64,000 bases of DNA from Choristoneura fumiferana (lineage: Eukaryota; Arthropoda; Insecta; Lepidoptera; Tortricidae). The stretch lies in the NCBI RefSeq assembly GCF_025370935.1, contig NC_133497.1, forward strand, positions 10,249,286 to 10,313,285, in the 5' to 3' direction. A program made the position numbers and the translations under genes. This document shows, one piece after another, positions 23,601 through 33,600 of this stretch. The notes beneath the pieces are model-generated. The model saw nothing but the letters and a program-made list of their open reading frames with translations, was not told the DNA's origin and searched no databases. The first letter of the stretch is position 1, and every line of letters starts with the position of its first letter.

Positions 23601-25941
23601 TTAGCGCTGAAGACAGGCTCGGGCTCCCCCAGACGGTACATTTTGAGGTCGTTCTCTTCACCACCTGGAAGTTCATATGTAAATTGCATTATATCCTATT
23701 TCTTGCTTTAAAATTTCAAATTCGAGGTTCATTCAAGTATTACATCAGCAGGTTTATTTAAAAAAAATTTTTAGAGTACCTCCCAACCTCCCATAAACGT
23801 AAAGTGGGGGTGATTTTTTTTTCTCATCCAACCTTGTAGTGTGGGGTATCGTTAGATAGGTGTTTTAAAACCATTGGGGGGTTGCTAAAACGATTTGTCG
23901 ATTCAGTGATATGTTTGCAAAATATTCAACTTTAAAGTGCAAATTTTCATTAAAATCGAGCGTCCCCCCCCCTCTAAAATCTAAACCGGTGGGTGGAAAA
24001 ATTTGTAAAAATTCAGGATGGTAGTAAGTATATCAAACTTACAAGGAAAACTATAATGGTTAAATTTAAGGTACAAAATATACCTAAACATGAAACTACC
24101 GTGGGACTCACTCATATTAAATGATATTGTAATGGATAACTCACGTCTTAACGGGTGTGCGTGTTGCGGCAGCCGCCGAGTCGCGTGCTCCTGAGAAGAA
24201 GAGCTACGAAATAGCCCGAAACATGTCGAGCTAAACTCGGTTTAAGACGTGAGTTATCCGTTACAATATCATTTAAATATATCTAAACTTGGAATATTGG
24301 AATATTGACACCTACATGTTCTCGTAATTTGTTTCATGTTTTTTTCCACTCTCTCTCTTTTGCAGGTGGTAGGACCTTGTGCAAGGTCCGCCCGGATTGC
24401 TACCACCATCTTGCTCGCTAATCCTGCCGTGAAGCAGCAGTGCTTGCACTGTTGTGTTTCGGCGTGGAGAGTAAGACAGCCGGTGAAATTACTGGCACTT
24501 GAGGTATCCCATGGTATCCCATCTTAGGCCTTTAGGTTGGCAACGCATCTGCAATCCCCCTGGTGTTGCGAGTGTCTATGGGCAGTGGTGATCTCTTACC
24601 ATCAGGAGACCCACTTGATCGTTTGCCATCCAGTCGAATAAAATAAAAAAAAACTGTTAAATTAGAAATTACCTGTAGCAAACACCTCATCCTCCCCGCA
24701 CACTCTCATGCGATCCAGCTTGCCCCCCGTGTCGATCAGAACCTCGTTCTTCTTGCTCCATATCTTGACGACTCCGCCAGACAGAGCGGACACGAGCCTC
24801 CGGTGGCAGCGCCCAACCCCACCACGTGACCTTTCCCAAAGTCAGCAGTGTATGACCGAGGGAACAACCCATCTGTTGTGTATTGCTGGATCTGAAATTA
24901 TTTAAATATAACTAGACTTTATTTAGCAGTTGAAGTTGAATTCAATTATTACATTCGAAATTTAGCACAAGTTTTATGGTAAAGGAGAACATTGTGAGGA
25001 AGCCAGCACAAATCAAAAAAAAGACACAAATCAGCACAAAAGAAAGACTAAAAACACAAGTGCAGTGATGCACACGCATCAGCTCTAAGAGGTGCTAGTG
25101 TATTATTTAAATAATAATAATAATAATAAATTGACTGCCGCAATATACAGTACCGAATCTGCAAGTTTTTTTTTTTTTTAGTTGTGCCATTAAATGCATA
25201 AAATTTAAATTAGCCTTCTATAAATAACGTATTTTGTTTATTTTTTTATATATAAGAGGGGCAAACGAGCATGCGGGTAACCTGATGGGAAGCAATCACC
25301 GCTGCCCAGGATACCTGTCAACACGGAGGGGTATCATAGGTCCGTTGATAAGTTCGCTTTTTAAAGATCCCTCAGTTAGTTAGTTTGTAGTTTCAATACT
25401 GTACCATGTCAGTCGAAATCTGCGAAGCAATGCTATAGGGTGTGTCTAGATATCTAGATAAAAAATGCAATCTTAATTCATTCTCAAGCAAGAAATAACC
25501 TCTTTTTACCCAACTACGGCTAAATAAAGAGTTCTATGTTTTGTTTTACCTCTTGATTCTGTTTTCCTATCAATATTTCTGTTTGTTCCTTGTTGCCCCA
25601 TTCCATGCACGTAATGCCTTCATGTTTCTGCAGAGATTTAATATCTACAAGGTTTTCTATGCATTTCTTGTTGTTTTTCGTTACATTTGTGTGGTATTTT
25701 ACATCTGGAAAAGATTTCAGTAGTTCAGTAATTATAATGGAATTAAATAATGTTTCAGTAGTAAAATAATGGAATTAAATAAGTCGTGGAGTAAAAAACT
25801 GCGATACTTCATTTACGGCCGGAAAACTCGAACATGCCGATATACTTTGTTTTGAATATTGTGAAGCTACTTACGCTTGAATGAGCCGATTTTTGTACCG
25901 ACGAATATATCTAGTTCTTTATCCTCCTGTTTTATTTGCAT
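17387..25941 (-). CDS. Wdr74: WDR74-like WD40 protein (ribosome biogenesis), eight exons
   Basis: In other eukaryotes WDR74 (yeast Nsa1) is a nucleolar WD40 protein on pre-60S particles, released with the AAA ATPase NVL/Rix7. Exons on the minus strand are 25941-25875, 25704-25550, 24891-24673, 23664-23485, 21241-21149, 19458-19266, 18284-18125 and 17627-17387. All introns are GT-AG. Diagnostic stretches are DIFVGTKIGSFK, GGKLDRMRVC, RLYDTRAQRRPVCNI, DKGFKGSAGAV and SASLDRHLRVH, and a lysine-rich tail fits nucleolar targeting. Exons 3, 4 and 7 each need one extra base to keep the frame (near 24808-24820, 23591-23598 and the C7 run at 18210-18216). With these the length would be about 436 aa. 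Splice phases fit only if the bases are restored, so assembly error is likelier than a pseudogene. Confidence 0.92.
17857..18112. mobile_element. hAT-like MITE with perfect 8-bp TSD, in a splice donor
   Basis: The ends CAAGGCTCGGAACCGGTT and AACCGGTATCCTAGCCTTG are inverted. The flanks AACATAGC at 17849-17856 and 18113-18120 are identical, the hAT signature. The body is rich in AACCGGTT. It lies at the start of Wdr74 intron 7. Confidence 0.9.
18125..18284 (-). CDS. Wdr74: Wdr74 exon 7
   Basis: It starts QYLTSKLSCVLL, the segment after the last WD40 blade, then turns acidic (EVKEEEVKEEEEAGDDLDQ) after a frameshift in a run of seven G (minus strand). Eight G would restore frame and phase. Confidence 0.87.
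18780..19252. repeat. Dispersed repeats in Wdr74 intron 6
   Basis: Positions 18780-18965 hold a fold-back repeat (AAAACGGCTGAACCGATTTT and AAATCGGTTCAGCCGTTT in inverted arms). Positions 19020-19252 match the repeat at 5218-5425. Confidence 0.6.
19266..19458 (-). CDS. Wdr74: Wdr74 exon 6
   Basis: It encodes a WD40 blade with FVGFGRGQLHAADFRVSRLD, KGFKGSAGAV and SASLDRHLRVHCYKTKELLYK, the most conserved part of the family. The donor is AAG/GTAACT. Confidence 0.93.
19752..19998 (-). mobile_element. SINE family 1, full length
   Basis: The complement of the A-box and B-box head lies at 19940-19998. The (ATTT)n-type tail is at 19730-19755. Confidence 0.85.
20072..20350 (-). mobile_element. LINE 3' end, CTGGATGGCAAACGAGC family
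   Basis: A poly(T) start, then the conserved 3' tail and body to CCTGCATAAC. It is very similar to the copy at 24365-24650, so transposition was fairly recent. Confidence 0.8.
21149..21241 (-). CDS. Wdr74: Wdr74 exon 5
   Basis: It encodes LYDTRAQRRPVCNIQLDK and CIAPGFDSR. Phase 2 at both ends, donor CG/GTCGGC. The donor is weak but the frame into exon 6 is exact. Confidence 0.9.
21484..22343. mobile_element. Three-level transposon nest in Wdr74 intron 4
   Basis: The outer MITE (AACGCTCATTT ends) is split at 21563-22200 by a LINE 3' end (minus strand). That in turn is split at 21704-22045 by another LINE. Confidence 0.8.
21704..22045 (-). mobile_element. RTE-like LINE 3' end with (TAA)n tail and 13-bp TSD
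   Basis: The minus strand encodes the usual ORF2 C-terminus: VDRIRNTALRSM, then RMPDELWAKITNEW, then GRSRRRWRDELD, then [17 protein letters not shown]. An (AAT)n tail follows. The flanks TGGGATACCTCAA at 21691-21703 and 22046-22058 are identical. Confidence 0.9.
22697..22833. mobile_element. Palindromic MITE, CAGTCACCAGC family, copy 2 (best preserved)
   Basis: The ends GTACAGTCACCAGCA and TGCTGGTGACTGTAC are perfect inverts, 137 bp. It lies in Wdr74 intron 4. Confidence 0.88.
23485..23664 (-). CDS. Wdr74: Wdr74 exon 4
   Basis: It encodes GGEENDLKMYRLGEPEPVFSA, a frameshift at CTCCGCACGAC, then DWLQLRQPLWVTDLTFLPG and CSRYGYIR. One more C in that motif would give a proline-histidine before DW and restore frame. 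Confidence 0.87.
23766..24110 (+). mobile_element. Middle part of an AGGGTTCCG-type repeat
   Basis: Blocks such as GAGCGTCCCCCC and GGATGGTAGTAAGTATATCA match the fuller copy at 52495-53155. Both ends are missing. Confidence 0.65.
24365..24650 (+). mobile_element. LINE 3' end, CTGGATGGCAAACGAGC family
   Basis: It runs from CAGGTGGTAGGACCTTGTGC to GCCATCCAGTCGAATAAAA with an A-rich tail, in Wdr74 intron 3. Confidence 0.8.
24673..24891 (-). CDS. Wdr74: Wdr74 exon 3
   Basis: It encodes QQYTTDGLFPRSYTADFGKG, then, after a one-base shift near GGGTTGGGCGC, RLVSALSGGVVKIWSKKNEV and GGKLDRMRVCGEDEVFAT. Flanking homology is good on both sides of the shift. Confidence 0.88.
25550..25704 (-). CDS. Wdr74: Wdr74 exon 2
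   Basis: It encodes ENLVDIKSLQKHEGITCMEW and ILIGKQNQE, the first WD40 blades. The acceptor is CTTTTCCAG and the donor GAG/GTAAAA. Confidence 0.9.
25875..25941 (-). CDS. Wdr74: Wdr74 exon 1 (start)
   Basis: ATG at 25941-25939. It encodes MQIKQEDKELDIFVGTKIG, matching the short N-terminus before the first blade. The donor is AGC/GTAAGT. Confidence 0.87.
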
Positions 25942-26786
25942 TTTTGAGTATTTACATCTAGTTTAGCTTTAATTAAACTTTTTAATAATCTCCACGACTC
26001 CGCGTTGATCACAACACGTGAGAATGTTATGAAAATTTGACGTTTGACTTTGACGTTAACTTTTTTAATAATTTGACAACTCCTAGATACCATAGCAGTA
26101 AAACCACTTCCCATCGGAAGTCGCATCTCTAGTCTTTTAAATTTAATGTTTCATTTACCATAGTAATATTTTAAATATTAATGCATAAATATATAACTAA
26201 AGTGTGGAACACTGCTTACAGTACAGCATGCATGAAATGAATTCATTATTATGGCTTATGATTAATAAACCCTTTTTTTGGGTAATTTTACTAATGGCAA
26301 TATTAAATAACGCTCCGTTACACGGGATATGTTAATATAATATAAGTAACTGTTTTTTTTATAATTTAGTATAGTTTAGTTAGTATCATAAAATTTAAAA
26401 ATTACTCAAATATATTATATATTTTTCTCAATTTTGATTATGGAAGGCACGATTTCCTTACATGCTTCGTGAAATGTAGCTAATATAGTGATTCCGTATT
26501 GCAGCCCCTTTTCAAGTAACTGAATACTTATCAGATTACATTTGACATCATACTCAAAAGCTAGAATTTTTAAGCATGTGTCGTAAATTGAAAATTATTA
26601 GTGAGTTACATAAAGTTTCTTGAGTTACAGAAATTACCGATCCAATTCGGACAAGAAAGTGAAAATACTTTGCCAGCGCCACGCGCCGGCAGAAAACGGA
26701 ACTAGTTTTATCGCCATATTTTGTGATGGCGACTGATATTTATAGATCGTAGGGTGTTGTTTTTTATCAATAATAAATGCTCTAAA
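25942..26786. promoter_or_regulatory. Divergent Wdr74/dsh intergenic region
   Basis: Two conserved genes are transcribed away from each other across 845 bp. The sequence is AT-rich except near 26676-26700. An inverted TCGCCAT/ATGGCGA pair at 26711-26732 contains a GCCAT core like that bound by YY1/Pho proteins; this is suggestive only. No TATA box is obvious next to either start codon. Confidence 0.5.
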
Positions 26787-27671
26787 ATGGAGGAAACAAA
26801 AGTTATTTACTACATAGACGACGAGGAAACGCCGTACTTAGTTAAAATTCCGATATCGCCAGAGAAAGTGACGTTAATCGACTTTAAGAATCAGTTGAAT
26901 AGGCCGAACTATAAATTTTTCTTCAAGTCCATGGACGATGATTTCGGTGTTGTTAAAGAGGAAATTGTTGATGATAATGCTCATCTGCCGTGTTTCAACG
27001 GGCGCGTGGTGTCGTGGCTCGTGTCTGCGGAGGGTTCCAATCCGTCTGACGGGGCTTCGCAGTGCACGGATAGCAATGCGGGGAAGGGGAAGCCTGCCGC
27101 CCACGGGGCTCCGTCGGCGCCCCTGACGCGGGACACCTGCACGGACACCGACAGCACGATAAGCTCCCGTCCAGGACACAGGGCGTCCTGCGACAAGTAC
27201 AAATACAGAGGCTTGCGAATCAACGGACATTCAAAATACGGGAACCATGGTTTGGAATACGAAACTGCTTCCGTTCTTAGCTCCGACCTCGACTCTACTA
27301 GCTTATTTGACAGCCAATCGGAAATCACGACGACCACGGGCCGTCACACGAACGCCTCTGTTGACCGAGCACTAACAGAATGCAGCAGTGTGTCCCATCT
27401 TCAAGTCAGCAATCGGAAAAGGCCTCAGCGGAGAAGAAAACGACCCCAAGTCATGTCCCGTACCAGCTCATACTCCTCTATTACGGATTCTACCATGTCC
27501 ATGCATATTATTACGGTGACATTAAACATGGATACTGTGAATTTTTTGGGTATTTCGATAGTGGGACAGTCAAATAAAGGTGGTGACGGAGGCATTTACG
27601 TTGGCAGCATTATGAAGGGTGGTGCTGTGGCTCTGGATGGAAGGATAGAGCCCGGAGACATGATTTTACAG
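26787..27671 (+). CDS. dsh: dsh exon 1: DIX domain to first half of PDZ
   Basis: 295 codons, phase 0 end, donor CAG/GTTAGT. It covers DIX, the Ser/Thr-rich and basic linker, and PDZ up to [11 protein letters not shown]. The start context is AAAATGG. Confidence 0.97.
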
Positions 27672-30600
27672 GTTAGTACAGTTTGATGCCTATTTCTGTG
27701 TTTATACTGATAAAAAGTACAAGTCTAGATTCTGCCTGAAATCTATTTAGCACTATGTGTGCATAGCAAACCTAGCAGGTGTGAACAGAAAATATACATT
27801 TATGTTTGTTGTAAAAGGTATTTTGACACAACTATTGGAACACAAAAGACAATTTGTTTTATAAAAGGACTAAAACCAAACATCCATCACATATACCAGC
27901 CATGTCCAGTCTGTCAACGATTGCAAACCCTCTTTTCAATATATAGACTATCTTATGTCTGTGGCTTCACCTTTGTGGAATTTACTAGTGAAAATAATTA
28001 AACAAAATTTATCAACCTACAAAAAATAATTTATAAAACTATAGGTTTTGAATCCCCCAGAAATTTGTACTGAAACATCTTTTTATTAAACCCAATGCAG
28101 AAAAGAGTGGTTAATAAATTTGTTGCCAATGTCTCTCTGTGGCATTACAATGCTCTCAAACAAATGGACTGATTTTGATGCGTTTTTTTTACTAAGAACT
28201 GTTTTCTTGTTGTGGTTCTTAGCTATGTTTCATTAAAATTGGTTCAGACGTTTTTATTATTAATTATAATGGTCCTGGTTTCACTGACTGAATTATGGAA
28301 CCCTAAAAATTTGAACCTTAAAGAGTTGTTTTGGTACCAAGCCACTACTTAGTACCTTACAACACACCATGTGGCCATGTGGTAACACAATGCTCACATT
28401 ATGTCTCTCATAACAAGATAATCATGACTGATGACAACAGGATATATTTATTGCCATGGGAAAAATACTCTGCTATAATATAATGAGCATTCATACTGAA
28501 TGCATGTGTTACATGGCACTGTCCCTTTCTAACACATTCAGTGTTTAATGACAGAATATAGGTTTTTATTTCTAGAAACACGGTTACTTAGAAAGCTGAA
28601 ATTTAAAATACAAGCCACCTTAAAGTTATGTTGTGGACAAGGGAACAAGATTTTCGAAATTACCTCATGGATAAGAAGTTATGTATATTCAGCAATAGTG
28701 AAGCTTTTTAGCCTCCTGAGTGTACTTTTTTTTACAAATGATGTTATCCTATCCTACTAATATTATAAATGTGAAAGTTTGTGAGTGAGTGAGTATGTTT
28801 GTTACTTCTTCACGCTGAAACTGCTGGACGGATTTGGATGAAATTTGTTATGTAGATAGCTGGACATCTGGAATAAAACATAGGCTACTTTTTATCCCGA
28901 TATTCCCACGGGATAAGGTTAAAATCTCGAAACAACAACTGCTAGGCTTAGTCATGAAATTTGACATGATTGTTTTTAATGTAACATCAATGAAAACAAC
29001 GATTTAATTTTCGGGAATTCCCATGGGAATTTTCAAAAATCCCTAAATTTCAATTCAGCTGCTGGATCCAATGATTTACGTGTGCAAAGCCGCAGGTAAA
29101 CACAAGTATATACATATTAAAATTATTTATTCAATGAATGATTAGTGCTCATAAAGTTCTCATTTGTTCTCTATAAAGTACATGAGGACTCCCTCATCTC
29201 AGAAACCAAAAAAAAAAAAATGTTTACTATCAAAATTTGAATAGGTTCCTTCAGTTCCATGCAGGTAGACCTTTCATACACTCATTCATTGTACAAGACA
29301 ATGTCATGGTTTCAAGTTTTGTGGAAAAGGGTCTATTTTATGGCATCCCATTGCTCTATTCAAATTATCACATTCATTTGAAAGTTGTATTGATTTAAAA
29401 AAAAAGCCTGTTGTAATGTGTACCTGGAAAGCGGTCAAGTTCGAGTCGGACTCGCGCGCTGAGGGTTCCATACAAATTAAAAAGTCGGGGAAAAAATAAG
29501 TTTGTGCAAACTAAGTGTGATTTTTGGATATTTAGGGTTTCATACCTGAAAGATACAAATGGAGCCCTATTGCTGGCACTCATGTGTAGGTACACATTAT
29601 AGTATCATCCATTAAAAAAAAATTAAAACAGGAATGAGAAGCTACCAAAAACAGAATTTTGTTCTGAATTGTATTTAAATTCGATATTTTGAATATGTAT
29701 TTAAGTATGTATCTATTTTATTTAAGTATGTTTATCCGTTGCCTAGTAGCCATAGTAAAAGCTTTGCTTAATTTGGGACTAGGTCAATTGGTGTCAAGTG
29801 TACCATGATATTTATTCTTACAGTAGTCAAATCATGTTTCCCATTTACTTTCAGGTGAATGATGTGAATTTCGAAGACATGACCAATGACGAGGCAGTGA
29901 GGGTGCTCCGGGAAGTGGTGCAGAAGCCGGGGCCCATCAAGCTGGTTGTGGCCAAGTGCTGGGACCCCAACCCGAAAGGGTACTTCACTATACCACGGAC
30001 GGAGCCTGTCAGACCTATAGATCCTGGTGAGTGGACTTTTTATTCAAATCTTTCCGTATTACAACGTGTTCTTAGTGTGTGGAGGTGGAGGAACTGTATG
30101 AACACACATTTCTTGCATAAACATAGCAGGGCGTTTTCATAAAAAAATGCCTTTTTTCAATTTTAGAAAAAATATGGTTTTTCACACAGAATCAAGAGCA
30201 CAATTGTTTCCGATAGCTCAAAAAATGTCCAACAATTTCGCAAAAAGATGTCCATTTAAAAAAAAATCCTGACGCTATTTCACCACAAAAAATAAGTAAT
30301 ATTGTTTTTAAATATATACAAAACCTTGTGGTAGAAGTGATAAAAAGTCAGATAATCTTTGTTGTTGGATCCGATAGGAAGCTTTGATTTACTTACAAAA
30401 TTACGATTTTGTCTTCACAAGATTTTGTGATGTTTTCTTGAAGTCAAGAAATTTTGGATGTTTTATGTAGTTTGTTTTATGATCTCATCCCTAAGGTTAA
30501 TAATATAATTTCTTGACAAAACTGATTTCTTGTCAATAATAATAATAATAATAATAAAATTTATTTATTCAGATAACTAGGATCCATCAGTTGTTAGTAT

Positions 30601-33600
30601 TACTTATAAATATGTTAGGTACATGGTGCAATTTCATGGCGGGACAACTTTATGAGAAATACTCATAACTTACTTTTAAAATTTGTATGAAAAAATTAAA
30701 TACATTGTTTTTTTTTAAACGCCCAGCTATAAGGTCGCGGGTGAGCGAAGTAATACAATACTAAAGAAATTGTTTTAATTAATTAGCAAAGTAATTTTTT
30801 CACTATATTTTCTTTGTCGTCTATAATGTGATAGCGTCTACAGACTCACTAGAGAACCCCCGAGAAGCGTGAATGTTCTCCGATCGGTGTCGGTATTTTC
30901 AAAAGGTTTCTCGGGCGAGGAACGAGAACGGTATCACATTCTTGAAGATTATAATATGCTAATGCACACAAAACCAAAGCCGCTGCACTGTCGCCCATTC
31001 CGGATAACGAACGAGAATGCGAATGAGAAGGTCGCATGAGTGTAGATGCCTTCTCGGTTCTCGCGCAATTTCTCGGCAAGACTTCTCGCAAGATAAGAAT
31101 AAGAATAAGAATAGTTTATTTGTCAAACATAGGTACAGATGTAGAGATGATAAAATAAAAAAATATAGAACCCTGTATGTTTTGCCACATGGCGTACAAA
31201 ATTTCAGTTTTTTTTTTTCTTTTATAATTGCATACATATATCAGTCGAAGAGAAAGAAAAAAAAAACATTAAAAAAAAAAAACAATATAAATATGTCATA
31301 AAAAATAATAATAATCAAAACACTATAAAAATAAATTAAATTAAATTAAATTAAAAACAGTCCATCAAAATTCAAAGTCATAACATTAAAACAATATTAA
31401 TAATTATAAATTGTCATCACTTAAAAATTCATTGATACTATAATACATTTATTTAGGAGTAACAATGACATTTTTTTTTTTTTTTTTAAGAAAAATTTTT
31501 TTTAAGACTTCTCGCGTGAGTCTGTAGAAGCTATGATAATGACGAATTGTTGTTGATTGTTGTTTGTGTGTAGGCGCATGGGTGGCGCACACGCAGGCGC
31601 TCCGCGAGGCGTACCCGCCGCCGCCGCCGTCGCTGTCGGCGCTGCCGGTGTCCTCGGCCTCCTCGCGCGGCGCCTCCGACGCCAGCACGCTGCCGTGCGG
31701 CGCGCAGCCCCCGCTCTCGGTCAACTGCGACATGGCGCGCGTCGTAAGGGCCATGCTGATGCCCGACTCAGGTGAGGGGGGGTCACGGATGATCGGGTTA
31801 TGAACTGGTCGTCGCAAATGAACCGTTTGTTAGGTGAATTCAGTTCCCTAGTTTTTTTTTTTCCCAAATGAAAGGTTTATTATACATTCCCAACTGTTTC
31901 ATATGGGCGAACGTTTTTTTTTTAAACTGTAGGTGTGTAGGTACTTCGGAGGATTTTTATAAAACAAACCTAACCCAACCTACAGATTCCTAAAGGATTG
32001 TCCTGGAACATAATCCTGAATAGTTTACATTTTCTTCCTTAGGGAACAGTTGGGAAAAAAGCCGTGGTGGCCTATTGGTTTGACCTATCGCTTTACGGTA
32101 AAGGGAAACAATGTGAGGAAACCTGCACATACCTGTGAAGTAATTGGTATGGGTGAAGTTCGCAATCCGCACTGGGCCCGCGTGGGAGCTACGGTCCAAG
32201 CTCTCTCATTCTGAGAGAAAGCCTGTGCTCACCAGTGGGATGTAACTAGGCTGGGATGAAGCTCGTAAAGCCAGGATCCCGAATATAATGGATTACTTTG
32301 TAATTGTAAGCATAATAAATGAAAGCTTTCGAAATTGAGTTTGGTTTTAATCACTAAAATTTTGTCAAATTTTTTTTTTTCAGTTGACAATACAAATTAT
32401 TCTTTTAATTTAATTAAAATTTTAAACCTTATTTAATCATCATCATCATCATCCCAGCCTATATACGTCCCACTGCTAGCCCACAGGCCTCCTCTCAGAA
32501 CAAGAGGGCTTGGGCCGTAGTTCCCACGCGGGCCCAGTGCGGAAACCTTATTTAATATTATATTTTTTTTAATTGTGATGTAGTTTTTGATAAATATTAC
32601 GTAACCTGTGGTAGCGCACCGACGACGACTCCGGCGGCGAGTGTCATTTAAGGCGACATAAAATTACTTTTAATGCTCTAGTGCATAAAATAAAATCTTC
32701 GTCTAAGACCAATTTAAGACCAACGTAATCAGGTGTTAAAAGCCACAAACAAAAGTTTCTACATATTTTTTAAATATTAATTTATTTATATAAAACTAAA
32801 AATCAATCAAACTAATCATAAATGCATAATTAATCATAATACATCAATAAAAAAAAAAAAAAAATATTATAATAATGCATAAAAAATAAAAGTTATAGAA
32901 AGTGAATTATTGTTTCCACTGTTGCTATTTAATTTCCTCTCAACGAAGTGAAAAGCCGAGTGTAAAACTCTAGCATTAAACCAATTTTCCTCTCAACATG
33001 TCTATCCATATATATGAACGTCTCGGGTAAAATGGCTCGTTTTATGCTCTTGTTGTACAATCTACTATTTTATAGTTTGTCAGTGCACAGATCGGTATTG
33101 TATTGTGTCGGTGACCGGTGTGGTCGGTTGCAGGTCTCGAGATCCGCGACCGCATGTGGCTCAAGATCACGATACCGAACGCGTTCATCGGCGCCGACGT
33201 CGTCGACTGGGTGCTGCAGCACGTGGCCGGGGTCAGCGACCGCAGGGACGCCAGGAAGTACGCCTCGCACATGCTCAAGGTATGACCAACTAAACAAATG
33301 CTCAAGGTCAGGCCTTTAAGTAAAACATGCTCAAGGCCAGGCTAACTAAACAAATGCTCAAGGTCAGGCCTTTAAGTAAAACATGCTCAAGGCCAGGCTA
33401 ACTAAACAAATGCTCAAGGTCAGGCCAACTAAACAAACGCTCAAGGTCAGGCCAACTAAACACATGCTCAAGGTCAGGCCAACTAAACAAACGCTCAAGG
33501 TCAGGCCAACTAATCAAATGCTCAAGGTCAGGCCTTAAGGTAAAACGTGCTCAGTCAGGCTTACTAAACAAATGCTCAAGGTCAGGCCTTTAAGTAAAAC

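Noticed and set aside
26874..27337. 118-codon minus-strand ORFs within dsh exon 1
   Set aside because: Shadow frames of the conserved DIX-containing exon.
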